Assembly: GCA_024234815.1 (NCBI GenBank)
Contig: JACKNO010000002.1
Coordinates: forward strand, 1 to 64,000
DNA from: Pseudomonadales bacterium
GTDB lineage: Bacteria > Pseudomonadota > Gammaproteobacteria > Pseudomonadales > Halieaceae
DNA: 64,000 nucleotides
Direction of reading: 5' to 3'
A program made the position numbers and the translations under genes. The stretch's first letter is position 1, and every line of letters starts with the position of its first letter. This document shows positions 26,701 to 34,734 of this stretch, in pieces. Below the pieces are notes generated by a model. That model was given only the letters and a program-made list of their open reading frames with translations, was not told the DNA's origin and ran no database searches.

Positions 26701-26907
26701 ATGCTCGACAAGTCGATATCCACCGGCATGTTCGTGCCTATGGCGGCGTCACTGGCGTTCGGGGTACTGATGGGCACGGTCGTCACCCTGTTCCTGGTGC
26801 CCTGCCTGGTGATGATTCTCGACGACTGGCTGAGGTTTACCGGCAGCCCGTCGCGGGCCGGGGCCTTGCACGAAGGAGACATCTATACAGGTGGCGAAAC
26901 CGGCTGA
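23710..26907 (+). CDS. RND efflux permease (HAE1/AcrB superfamily)
   Basis: A 1065-residue inner-membrane proton-driven pump. It starts with GTG overlapping the adaptor stop (GTGA). TM1 is NLLMWIMIIGGLLAL, followed by periplasmic porter subdomains. The first TM block has LDRLDALAKNARSGLLLVLL and the signature GILVDDAIVVAERVYAHEQ (the Asp pair is the proton relay in this family). A second porter block and a final TM block follow, including FSLLGIVALSGVVVNSSLVL. The substrate cannot be told from sequence. The pump and adaptor form a two-gene operon without an outer-membrane factor or a regulator; the stop is 6 bp from the convergent hrpB stop. Confidence 0.94.
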   Translation: MSKIIEWFGHNPVAANLLMWIMIIGGLLALPRTHQEEFPNIEVDAVQINVPYLGAAPSEVETGVCIRIEEAIQGTEGIDKISSSASEGYCSVVAELVEGVDKTKLSNDIKSKVDAIDSFPAETEKPVTAEITLSATVLQVAIAGHADERTLKLLGQQLRDDLVALPAVSQVELLFARPYEISVEVSEQTLRRHGLTFAEVGRAIEQGSLDIPGGSLKTEGGEILLRTRGQAYVGREFEDIVVLTRPDGTTVTLGEVATVVDGFEDSDLRARFDGEPALALKVSRVGEEDVLAIAEQVKNYLQQAQRELPPGIQLTIWQDESQDLVDRLDALAKNARSGLLLVLLVLTLFLRFRLALWVAAGIPVALLGTVAMFPLAGISISTMSVMAFILVLGILVDDAIVVAERVYAHEQTGMGQLAAAMAGAKEVAVPVIFGVFTTMATFIPIVSIPGPMGGFFAPLGFTVILALIFSLIESQLILPSHLAHRKAEAAMGSGSANRDRWLRLQATISNALETVANRYYQPAVARAIEWRYATLALGLVVLAVTVSLFVSGRMTFQFFPPVEGTHLYAALTMPEGTPVEATSRAVGQLERAAQQLQAELDAELEEGEASMVNHVFSSIGSFIPKGSIGGGSSAQSNLAEIGIELNMPPDYEGQPASAMANRWRELTGGIPDAVELTFTSQAFGAGSAIEFELYGKKFDELRSAAAELRAALQGYSGVQDVTDSFRAGKQEVQLALLPEARNLGLTLEDLGRQVRQAFYGYEAQRVQRGKDDIRVMVRYPEDERRSLGNLESMRIRTADGSEVPFSSVASVKLARGYTTIRRVDGQRVVTVTADVNRSVTPPEAVINAVVANELPEILARHPGVSFSLAGESEERSKSMGSLGSTALLALLVIYALLAIPLKSYLQPLIIMSVIPFGAVGAIVGHLVLGMPLVFFSLLGIVALSGVVVNSSLVLVDYINRQRHSGQDLAWVLSHAGSVRFRPIVLTSVTTFVGLAPMMLDKSISTGMFVPMAASLAFGVLMGTVVTLFLVPCLVMILDDWLRFTGSPSRAGALHEGDIYTGGETG

Positions 26908-26913
26908 GATCGC

Positions 26914-29496
26914 TCAGTTCTCGCCGGCGAGGCGGCGCTTGGTGTGGCGCGTGGCCAGCGCCTGCAGCGGGTCGTCCGGCCACGGATGCTTGGGGTAACG
27001 GCCCTTCATCTCGCGCTTCACCTCCTGGTAACTGCTGCGCCAGAAACCCGCCAGGTCGCGAGTGATCTGCAACGGCCGCTGGGCCGGTGACAGCAGGTGA
27101 ATGAGCAGTGTGACCCTGCCGTCCACGACGCTCGGTGTTTCCTCGCAGCCGAACATCTCCTGCAACTTCACCGCCAGCACCGGCGGATCCTGGCAGTAGT
27201 CTATCGCCACCACCGAACCCGACGGCACCGCCAGCCGCTCCGGAGCGAGGCGTTCCAGGTCCAGCGGCAGGGGCCAGGCAAGCAGCGCGTGGAGAATGGC
27301 CTTCAGGTCCAGCTTGCGAAAATCCTCCAGGGTGCGGACCTGGCCGAGGTAGGGCAGCAGCCACTCCTCGAGGTTCGCGAGTAGAGCGTCGTTGGAGAGG
27401 TCCGGCCAGCGTGTGTCCAGGCCCTGCTCCGTTTCGACCCGGTGGAGTAATTGCACCCGGGCGCGCCACTGCCGCAGCGGCTCGGTCCAGGGCAGTATGT
27501 CCAGGCCCTTTTTACGCACCACGCCCAGCAGCGCACTGCCACGGGCCTCCTCCGAGACCTTTGCCAGCGGCTCGCTGGCCAGCAGAATACCGCCTACCAG
27601 CCGCCGCCGCTGGGCGACAAACTGCTCTGCCTGGTAGTCCCACTTCACCAGTTCATCCTCACGCACCAGGTGCGACAGGATGCCCTTGAACCCCTCCGGG
27701 TCAAGCCTGGTGGCGCTATAAATACGGTCTGTCGCCTCCCCTGCCTGACCACCGATTTCAGCAACTGCCAGCCACGCAGTGCCGCGCAATGAATCATCTT
27801 CCGGCAACGCCGCGCTGCGGCCGTTACTCATGAGGTAGCCGGTGCCGTCGCCGCCGTCGCGCAGTCGAGCAATGCGATCGGGATAGGCACTGGCGAGCAG
27901 GATACCGAGCACCTCCCCCGCCGGACTGCCCATGGTCGGTCTGCCAGATTTTCTAACCTTGTTATCCAGTCCCAGGCGGGCCAGGTTCCTGGCCTGTTGC
28001 CAGATTCGCTTGAACCAGCCCTGCAACTGTAAAGGACACTGGGTATCTCCTTTCAACAGTGCCAGGCTGTGGGCCAGATCGACACCGTGCCCCGACACCG
28101 GGTTGCGTTCCGACAGGATGGCCGCCACCAGGCAGGCGGTCTCCCGGGCGTTGATATCGCAGCCCACCAACAGCATATGAGCCAGCCGGGGATGCAGGGG
28201 CATTTGCGCCATGCGCACGCCCTGGGGCGTCAGTTGATGCCTGCCCTCGCGATTGCGGTAGACCGCCCCGCAGGTTTCCAGCACATCCAGCCCCTGCCGG
28301 AACGTAGACTCCGGCGGCAGGTCCAGCCACGCCAGTTCCGCGGGCTGGTCAACGCCCCAGGCCAGCAACTGCAGTGCCAGCGGCGCCAGGTCCGCCTGTA
28401 GCAGTTCGGGTGCGGCCTGGGGCTGCAGGCGCGTGTCCTGCTCCTCGCTCCACAACCGGTAACAGTGGCCCGGGCCAAGGCGGCCCGCGCGCCCCTCCCG
28501 CTGGCGTGCGGAGGCTTTGGAAATACGCCGGGTGACCAGCCGGGTCATGCCGGTGGCGCTGTCAAAGACCGCTTCGCGCACCAGTCCGGAATCCACCACG
28601 ACCTCCACACCCTCTATGGTCAGGCTGGTTTCGGCGATATTGGTGGACAGCACCACCTTGCGCTGCCCGGGAAGCGGCGGCTCGATCGCCAGTTGCTGGC
28701 GCTCCGGGGAGAGGCTGCCATAGAGCGGGGCAATGACCAGCTGCTTACCGCCCTGGGTCTGTGGCATTCCGCTCAACTCGCGCACCGCCTGGATGATTTC
28801 CCGCTGCCCCGGCAGAAAAACCAGAATGCTGCCGTCATGACTGGCAAGCGCCTTCATAACGGCCCGCACCACGGGCGGCACCACGGGATCGCGTAGCTGG
28901 TAGGCTTGACCGTGGTAGGTAGTCACCGGAAATTGGCGACCGCGGGAGGTGACTAGCGGCGCGTTGCCGAGCAGGGCCGACACGGCCTCGCCATCCAGCG
29001 TCGCCGACATCACCAGCAACTTCAGCGGCGGCCCCTCGCGAAACAACTGCCTGCCCTGCAGGATCAGCGCCAGGCACAAATCCGAGTCCAGGTTGCGTTC
29101 GTGAAATTCATCGAAGACAACCAGCGCCACATCTTCCAGCCCGGGGTCGCTTTGCAGCTGGCGCGTGAGGATGCCCTCGGTGATCACTTCGATACGCGTG
29201 TGTTCGCCCACACAGGTGTCCAGGCGAATGCGGTAGCCAACCGTCTCGCCAATACTTTCACCCAGCAACTGGGCCATCCGGCCTGCCGCCGCGCGGGCAG
29301 CCATGCGCCGCGGCTCCAGCACCAGGATCTTGCGACCGGCCAGCCAGGGCTCATCCAGCAGCGCGAGCGGTACCACCGTGGTCTTGCCGGCACCCGGCGG
29401 CGCCTGCAACACCAACTCGTGGCCTTCGCCCAGGTGCTGCTTGACCTGGTCGAGCACCTCGCGGATGGGAAGCTCAGGGATATCCTCGAAAATCAT
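26914..29496 (-). CDS. hrpB: ATP-dependent helicase HrpB
   Basis: An 860-residue DEAH/DExH-box helicase. Walker A is APPGAGKTT (about residues 32-40), motif Ib is VITEGILTRQLQ, motif II is DEFH (about 129-132) and motif III is MSATLDG. Motif VI is QREGRAGRLGPGHCYRLW, where QREGRAGR is normal for HrpB. The HA2 and HrpB C-terminal domains follow, ending YQEVKREMKGRYPKHPWPDDP, the HrpB C-terminal signature. It is a cytoplasmic RNA-dependent NTPase of uncertain physiological role. It is convergent with the RND operon, with 6 bp between the stops, and no hairpin terminator fits there. Confidence 0.95.
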   Translation of the reverse strand: MIFEDIPELPIREVLDQVKQHLGEGHELVLQAPPGAGKTTVVPLALLDEPWLAGRKILVLEPRRMAARAAAGRMAQLLGESIGETVGYRIRLDTCVGEHTRIEVITEGILTRQLQSDPGLEDVALVVFDEFHERNLDSDLCLALILQGRQLFREGPPLKLLVMSATLDGEAVSALLGNAPLVTSRGRQFPVTTYHGQAYQLRDPVVPPVVRAVMKALASHDGSILVFLPGQREIIQAVRELSGMPQTQGGKQLVIAPLYGSLSPERQQLAIEPPLPGQRKVVLSTNIAETSLTIEGVEVVVDSGLVREAVFDSATGMTRLVTRRISKASARQREGRAGRLGPGHCYRLWSEEQDTRLQPQAAPELLQADLAPLALQLLAWGVDQPAELAWLDLPPESTFRQGLDVLETCGAVYRNREGRHQLTPQGVRMAQMPLHPRLAHMLLVGCDINARETACLVAAILSERNPVSGHGVDLAHSLALLKGDTQCPLQLQGWFKRIWQQARNLARLGLDNKVRKSGRPTMGSPAGEVLGILLASAYPDRIARLRDGGDGTGYLMSNGRSAALPEDDSLRGTAWLAVAEIGGQAGEATDRIYSATRLDPEGFKGILSHLVREDELVKWDYQAEQFVAQRRRLVGGILLASEPLAKVSEEARGSALLGVVRKKGLDILPWTEPLRQWRARVQLLHRVETEQGLDTRWPDLSNDALLANLEEWLLPYLGQVRTLEDFRKLDLKAILHALLAWPLPLDLERLAPERLAVPSGSVVAIDYCQDPPVLAVKLQEMFGCEETPSVVDGRVTLLIHLLSPAQRPLQITRDLAGFWRSSYQEVKREMKGRYPKHPWPDDPLQALATRHTKRRLAGEN

Positions 29497-29858
29497 CGCG
29501 TTATCTTAGCCGAGGCCGCCCTCTGCAGCCACGACTTCCGCTGCCCAAGTCAGGGCAGCGCCGGGCGGTATCACTCGCGGCGGGGAATCGATTTCTCGCT
29601 GGCAACTCGCAGGCACCACGGTAAGCGCTCCCCGCAAAATGCACTGTCAGGGAACGCGGACGCACCAGTTGTGCGCACCGGGCCGTCTGATGGCAAACGC
29701 AACCAGGCTCCGTCCGCCAACTATTACCGATATTGCGGTGCAAAGCGTCACGAGACGGTCATAGTTTTCCGCCATCCTGCTGATTGGCAGGAAGCTTGCA
29801 TGAACCCGGGTGGCTGCTTGTAGCCTCGCATGGAGAATCCGTACAGGGGAGAGACACT
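29497..29858. other. 362-bp divergent intergenic region with one strong inverted repeat
   Basis: CGCTGCCC (29539-29546) and GGGCAGCG (29553-29560) form a perfect 8-bp stem with a 6-nt loop. There is no T run on either side, so it is not a normal intrinsic terminator; it could be an operator for the divergent hrpB or HAD-acyltransferase genes. No supported gene: the frames here lack a Shine-Dalgarno and a recognisable product. Confidence 0.4.
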
Positions 29859-31319
29859 ATGATACGACTCGAACACCATCTTGGCAGCATCGAACAACTG
29901 ACCACAGGAAGACCCACGGTGGCCTTCTTCGACCTGGACCGGACCCTCATCGCCGGTTACTCGATTCTCGCCATGGCCCGCGAAACCATGCGTCACGCCA
30001 CCCGCCAGGGAGACCTGCGCAGTGCCGCAAAGGTGATGAACGATGTATTGCGGCACCGGGTGGATAAATCCGGCGGCAATTATCATCGCGTGGTGAGACG
30101 CGTCACGCGGGCACTGCGCGGTGTCTCCGAGGTCACCCTGACGCAACTGGGGGAGCAAGCCTACCGCAACAGCATTGAGAAAAGCCTCTACAGCGAGGCC
30201 GTCAGCCTGGTGGAGGCGCACCGGGCCGCGGGCCACAAACTGGTGATAGTCAGTGCGGCCAGTCGCTACCAGGTAGAACCGATAGCCAGGGTGCTGGGCA
30301 TCGACGAGATTTGTTGCACCAGCCTTGAAGTGCAGGACGGCCGGTTCACCGGGCAACTGGTCGTCCCGCTGTGTTTTGGCGAAGGCAAGACGCTGGCCGC
30401 CCGCAGGGTGGCGCGTAAGCATCGCAGCACCCTGGACGATTGCTGGTTTTATTCGGACTCCAGCGATGACCTCCCGCTCCTGCGCGCAGTCGGACACCCG
30501 GTAGCCGTCAACGCGTCAGACAAACTGGGCGTACACGCCAGGACCAATGACTGGCCGCAGCTGGAATTCAACAGCCGTGGTCAACCCAAGCTGGAGAACG
30601 TGACCCGCACCTTGCTGGCCGCGCATACCATGCTGGCGACCACGGCTATCGGTTTTGTGGGGCGCCGTCTCGGGGTGGGCGCAAACCGCAACAGTAACCG
30701 GATGACGCAATTGATAGGCGACGTCGGAACCGCGGTCGCCGGCCTCGACTTTGAAATTGAGGGCCGTGAACACCTGCAGCGCAAGGGCCCGGCGATTTTC
30801 GTCTTCAACCACCAGAGCCTGCTGGATTCACTGGTTCTCGCCCACCTGCTTCGCAAGGACGCGGTTGCCTTCTGCAAAAAGGAAATGGCTACGAACCCGC
30901 TGCTGGGGCCTCTGCTGCGACAACTGGACACCGTATTCGTCGACCGCGAAGACAAAAACCAGTCGGCGGTGCTGCAGCAGGCGCTGGCGGTGCTCGCCAG
31001 CGGTCGCTCACTGGTTATCGCGCCGGAGGGAACACGCAGCGTACTGGGCGAGATCCAGCCATTTAAACACGGCGCATTTTTCCTGGCCCGCAAAGCCGGG
31101 GTGCCGCTGGTACCTATCGTGTTACATAACGTCAAGGATGCCCTGCCCAAGGGGGCGCTGCTGATCCGCCCGGCGACCATCAGGGTCACGATTTTGCCAC
31201 CCATCGCGCCGGAAAAGATCAACAGCGTGAGGCAATCGTGCAGCGCGCTGGAGGAGGAGTATATCCAGCTTTTGCGCAATTCGCGGCAAGCGGCATTACC
31301 GGCACGCGCCGTCGCCTGA
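29859..31319 (+). CDS. HAD-IB phosphatase / 1-acylglycerol-3-phosphate acyltransferase fusion
   Basis: A 486-residue two-domain protein. The N-terminal HAD-IB hydrolase has motif I FFDLDRTLIAGYS (nucleophile Asp about 25), motif II VIVSAAS and motif IV YSDSSDDLPLL. The C-terminal PlsC-type acyltransferase has NHQSLLD (about 317-323; the HX4D catalytic pair), a FVDREDKNQS block and the APEGTRS block. Such fusions are known and presumably link phospholipid precursor steps at the inner face of the membrane; the phosphatase substrate is not known. Start at 29859 is chosen over upstream in-frame Mets because GGGGAGAG lies just before it. Confidence 0.92.
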   Translation: MIRLEHHLGSIEQLTTGRPTVAFFDLDRTLIAGYSILAMARETMRHATRQGDLRSAAKVMNDVLRHRVDKSGGNYHRVVRRVTRALRGVSEVTLTQLGEQAYRNSIEKSLYSEAVSLVEAHRAAGHKLVIVSAASRYQVEPIARVLGIDEICCTSLEVQDGRFTGQLVVPLCFGEGKTLAARRVARKHRSTLDDCWFYSDSSDDLPLLRAVGHPVAVNASDKLGVHARTNDWPQLEFNSRGQPKLENVTRTLLAAHTMLATTAIGFVGRRLGVGANRNSNRMTQLIGDVGTAVAGLDFEIEGREHLQRKGPAIFVFNHQSLLDSLVLAHLLRKDAVAFCKKEMATNPLLGPLLRQLDTVFVDREDKNQSAVLQQALAVLASGRSLVIAPEGTRSVLGEIQPFKHGAFFLARKAGVPLVPIVLHNVKDALPKGALLIRPATIRVTILPPIAPEKINSVRQSCSALEEEYIQLLRNSRQAALPARAVA

Positions 31320-31391
31320 TCCCGGGCGCGTCGCGCTGGGCGGCGCCGCCTCCAGCTGCTAAGCTGTGGAAAAACCCAAGGGGAAAACGGC

Positions 31392-31961
31392 ATGACTCTA
31401 CTGGTACTTGGCATCCTGGCATTTGCGGGGCTGCATCTGGTCAAATCGCTGGCGCCCTCACTCAGGACCGGCCTGCAGCGGCGTCTCGGCGAGAACGCCT
31501 ACAAGGGCATTTTCTCCCTGCTGGTGCTGGCCTCATTCGCCATGATTATTTTCGGCTGGCGCAGCGCCACGCCGCAGTTTGTGTACCAACCCTCCCCCGC
31601 ACTGCATATACCCGCCCTGGTGTTGATCATGCTGGCCTTCTTCCTGCTGGCCATCAGCTCACGCCCATCGCGCCTGCGCCGCCTGGTGCGCCACCCACAG
31701 CTCAGCGGCGTGGCACTGTGGGGTATCGCCCACCTGCTGCTCAACGGCGACAGCCGGGCGCTGGTACTGTTCGGGGGTATGGCGACCTGGGCCGTGGTCG
31801 AGATTCTGGCTATCAATCGTCGCGACGGCGCCTGGCAGAAAATGCAGGCGCCCTCCCTGGGCACCGACCTCGTGAATGTGGTCATTACCGTGGTGGTGGT
31901 CGCCCTGTTCGTTTTCCTGCATCCCTGGCTGGCCGGGGTGCCGGTTGCCGGCGCCCGTTAA
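31392..31961 (+). CDS. NnrU family membrane protein
   Basis: A 189-residue protein with about five or six membrane helices, for example LLVLGILAFAGLHLV, GIFSLLVLASFAMIIFGW and IPALVLIMLAFFLLAI. The conserved HPQLSGVALWGIAHLLLNGD is the NnrU/MAPEG-like signature, in which the paired His residues recur. NnrU was first linked to nitrite/nitric-oxide reduction, but homologues occur widely in organisms without denitrification genes, and none are seen here. A related group makes zeta-carotene isomerase (Z-ISO), so isomerase activity is an open alternative. It follows the HAD-acyltransferase gene by 72 bp and may be co-transcribed. GGGGAAAACGGC precedes the ATG. Confidence 0.9.
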   Translation: MTLLVLGILAFAGLHLVKSLAPSLRTGLQRRLGENAYKGIFSLLVLASFAMIIFGWRSATPQFVYQPSPALHIPALVLIMLAFFLLAISSRPSRLRRLVRHPQLSGVALWGIAHLLLNGDSRALVLFGGMATWAVVEILAINRRDGAWQKMQAPSLGTDLVNVVITVVVVALFVFLHPWLAGVPVAGAR

Positions 31962-31970
31962 GGCGCGCTG

Positions 31971-32267
31971 CTAAAGCCCCTCTACCGCCAGTATTCGCGC
32001 GCTGCTACAGGCCTCGCGCTGGGGTTCCAGCGCCCGGTAGCCCTCGCTGTCATAGAACTCATCCACCGCATCAAGTGAGGGAAACTCCAGCACGACCAGC
32101 CGTCGCGGCTGGTAGTCGCCAGCGTACACCCTGAACGGGCCGCCCCTGGCCAGGTAGCGGGCGCCGGCCGCCTCCAGCAATGGCCGCACCGCGTGCTGGT
32201 AGGCGAGGTAGTGCTCTATATCCAGAATATCCAGGTCGGCGATGACATAGGCGGCCACAGGCGACAT
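31971..32267 (-). CDS. DUF1330 domain-containing protein
   Basis: A 98-residue single-domain protein of the dimeric alpha-beta barrel type. It begins AAYVIADLDILDIEHYLAYQ and has the conserved RPLLEAAGARYLARGG and VVLEFPSLDAVDEFYDSEGY blocks. The family is small and soluble and its reaction is unknown. It is convergent with NnrU (9-bp gap). A possible -10 (TATAAC, minus strand) lies just upstream of the ATG; AGG is not well placed. Confidence 0.88.
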   Translation of the reverse strand: MSPVAAYVIADLDILDIEHYLAYQHAVRPLLEAAGARYLARGGPFRVYAGDYQPRRLVVLEFPSLDAVDEFYDSEGYRALEPQREACSSARILAVEGL

Positions 32268-32416
32268 CCCTAATGTTATATCTTTAGGAGGACAGGCTAA
32301 CCGCTGCCCGGGAAATTGAATTGTCCTGAGTCAAAACTTTCCCGATCTATGGGCAGGGCACATTTGCCGGGGACCGGGATGGGCTCACCCGACATTGACC
32401 CGGCGCGCATGCGCGC

Positions 32417-33385
32417 TCAGCCAGCGGGCACTTCCCGGAAGCTGAAAGCGGTATCCAACTCGACCCGCCAGGGCTTGCCGCCCACTTCCACGTAGGGATA
32501 AATGAAGTAGTTCAGGGGCATGACCGAACTCCCCGGGGAAAACACCAGGTCGCGCCCCGTGGTGAAGTGGATTCGATCCGCGGGGTGAGTGCCGTAGAGC
32601 AATTCCCTCTGTTGCGGGTGTTTCGCCGCCTCGGACGCATCGATGGGTACCCAACCGCGCCCCGGCAGGTAGAACTGAACCCAGCAATGATAACCGCCGA
32701 TATCTCCCTCGCTGCGATCCAGCGGCACCGGGAAGCCTATCTCAAAGCGTGCCGGAATCCCTTCCGAACGCGCCAGCGCTATGAACAGCGAGTGAAAATC
32801 GGTGCAATTGCCGTAGCGCTCGTTGCAGGCCCAGAAGGTGTCGCCGTTTCCCCAGCCGCTCCCGACTTTCTTGTACTCGACGTTATCCACCACCCAGTCG
32901 TAAATCGCCCTGGCCGTGGCCGATGGCGAGTCATCGGCGCGATTGGCGTGGATTTCCGCAAGTATCGGTTGCAACATTTCGTGCCCCACCGGCACCAGCG
33001 CGTTGGGCTCCAGGTAACGGGCCAGTTCCGCCTCACCGGCTCCCTCCGTGCTGCCCTCCTTCACCGTGGCTCGCGCCACCGTCCAGGTAAGGTTCGCCTC
33101 AACGGGCGCATTGATATTCGCCGGGCGCCGGATACGGTAGTAGCGATTGCCATGGCGCTCCTCGATACCGACGTCACCCGGCAGGTTGGACTCCAGGCGC
33201 TGCTCCAGCAAGCGCTGGCCGGAACCCTCGACCGGCAGCGGCAGGTAGATATCCACCGCCTCGCCGGTGGGAAGCTGTGAGGCGAGCATGCGGTAATTGA
33301 ACTCGAACACCCGCTCCTGCGAGTCAGCCGCGACCTGCGCTATACAGGCCGCCCCCAGCAGGGCCAGCATCGCGATTTTACGCAC
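32417..33385 (-). CDS. Secreted transglutaminase-like protein
   Basis: A 322-residue protein with an N-terminal signal peptide (IAMLALLGAACIAQVAADS). The transglutaminase core has the catalytic Cys in ERYGNCTDFHSLFIALARS, His in GDIGGYHCWVQFYLPGRGW and Asp in VPIDASEA, so the triad looks intact. The N-terminal third is a beta-rich domain (EFNYRMLASQLPTGEAVDIY). Such proteins are periplasmic proteases or cross-linkers of unknown target. It lies 12 bp downstream of the stop-to-start region of the MDR dehydrogenase (33398) on the same strand's far side: both are minus-strand with the dehydrogenase upstream, so they may be co-transcribed. Confidence 0.88.
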   Translation of the reverse strand: MRKIAMLALLGAACIAQVAADSQERVFEFNYRMLASQLPTGEAVDIYLPLPVEGSGQRLLEQRLESNLPGDVGIEERHGNRYYRIRRPANINAPVEANLTWTVARATVKEGSTEGAGEAELARYLEPNALVPVGHEMLQPILAEIHANRADDSPSATARAIYDWVVDNVEYKKVGSGWGNGDTFWACNERYGNCTDFHSLFIALARSEGIPARFEIGFPVPLDRSEGDIGGYHCWVQFYLPGRGWVPIDASEAAKHPQQRELLYGTHPADRIHFTTGRDLVFSPGSSVMPLNYFIYPYVEVGGKPWRVELDTAFSFREVPAG

Positions 33386-33397
33386 CCCGGCCAGCCG

Positions 33398-34525
33398 CTA
33401 CTGCTGTGGAAGAATCAGGACCTTCTCGCCTGTTGCCTGCTTGCCGTAGACCGACAGGGCCTCGAGCGTAAGCGCCCCGGCCAGCGACACCTCACGGGTA
33501 TAGTGGCTGGCGAAGGTGGTTTTGATTTCGCGGGCGACGCGGCCGCGCAGTTCCATCATTTTCTCCAGCCCGGCCTTTTGCAGGAACGGCGAGAGCAGCC
33601 AGCCACCCAGGCTCCAGCTGAAACCGAAGTTACGGGTGAGTGTAGTGGGCCCGCGATCCAGTCCGCCATAGATGTAGACCTGCTTGAAAACATCGGATCC
33701 GTAGCGGTTGTACTCCTTCATATTGCTGACCGCTGCCGCTTCCATGCAACTGAGAATCTGGCTGACCAATTTGCCGCCACCAATGGCGTCGAAGGCCAGG
33801 GTTGCGCCGGTTTCAGACAGGGCCGCCGTCAGGTCGTTCATGAAGCTGTCTGCCGACGAGTTCACAATGTATTTCGCCCCGAGGTCGCGCAGAATCTTTT
33901 CCTGCTCCGGCTTGCGCACGATATTGACCAGGTCGACACCGTCGGCGATACAAATCCGGTTCAGCATCTGTCCCAGGTTGGAAGCGGCGGCGGTATGCAC
34001 CAGGGCCTTGTGTCCTTCCATACGCATGGTTTCCACCATGCTCAGCGCGGTCAGCGGGTTTACAAAACAGGAGGCGCCCTCCGCCGCGGTGGTGCCCTCC
34101 TCCAGCGGCAGGCACTGGTAGACGTTGATACAGCGGTATTGCGCATACATCTCCCCACCCACCAGGCCCACCGTCCGGCCCAGCAGCGCCTGGGCCGCCT
34201 CGGAGCTGCCCGCGGCGACCACCACGCCGGCGCCTTCATTGCCTACCGGCAGGGACTCACCCACCCGGCCCGCAACCATTTTCATTGCATTGGCGGGAAT
34301 GTCGGCGATCAGCACGGGGCGCTCGCTGGTTCCGCCAGCCCTGAAAGTGGCCGGGTCTGCCGGCCCCACCAGCAACGCGAGGTCTGACGGGTTTATCGGT
34401 GTTGCGTCGATGCGCACGAGCACCTCATCGGGACCCGGCGCGGGAAAATCCACCTCGGCCAGGGAAAGTTCCAGGGTATTGTCATCTTTGACCAGTGAAC
34501 GCAGTTGCAAGCCTGTTGTCGTCAT
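33398..34525 (-). CDS. MDR-family zinc-binding dehydrogenase (quinone oxidoreductase-like)
   Basis: A 375-residue medium-chain dehydrogenase/reductase. The N-terminal GroES-like domain (PAPGPDEVLVRIDATPINPSD, GNEGAGVVVAAGSSEAAQ) is followed by a Rossmann fold (ALVHTAAASNLGQMLNRICI; the AAASNLGQ loop replaces the usual AGxGxxG) and a C-terminal catalytic part. The structural-zinc cysteine cluster is not seen, so it is likely a zinc-free, NADPH-using member. Start at 34525 (MTTTGLQLRS) is chosen because GAGG lies 8 nt upstream; an upstream in-frame Met would add 28 residues. Substrate unknown. Confidence 0.9.
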   Translation of the reverse strand: MTTTGLQLRSLVKDDNTLELSLAEVDFPAPGPDEVLVRIDATPINPSDLALLVGPADPATFRAGGTSERPVLIADIPANAMKMVAGRVGESLPVGNEGAGVVVAAGSSEAAQALLGRTVGLVGGEMYAQYRCINVYQCLPLEEGTTAAEGASCFVNPLTALSMVETMRMEGHKALVHTAAASNLGQMLNRICIADGVDLVNIVRKPEQEKILRDLGAKYIVNSSADSFMNDLTAALSETGATLAFDAIGGGKLVSQILSCMEAAAVSNMKEYNRYGSDVFKQVYIYGGLDRGPTTLTRNFGFSWSLGGWLLSPFLQKAGLEKMMELRGRVAREIKTTFASHYTREVSLAGALTLEALSVYGKQATGEKVLILPQQ

Positions 34526-34693
34526 GTGGATGCCTCGGGGAAATGGGTGTATTGGATTCAGGGGGTGCAAGGATAACACGCATGCCGGTGACTGAAAGAA
34601 GTATGCCACTTCCGCGCGGGAATCTGGCGAGCTGATTAACCGGGGCGGCTTGCGCCGGTGTCAGCTGCTGTATTTCCCGGATGCACATGGGTT

Positions 34694-34699
34694 TATAAT
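34694..34699 (+). promoter_or_regulatory. -10 box upstream of the acyltransferase gene
   Basis: TATAAT preceded 17 bp upstream by a weak -35 (TATTTC). It lies 35 bp before the acyltransferase ATG. Confidence 0.4.
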
Positions 34700-34734
34700 G
34701 CCAGCCCCGGACCAACCCAGCGGACGCAGGCCTT

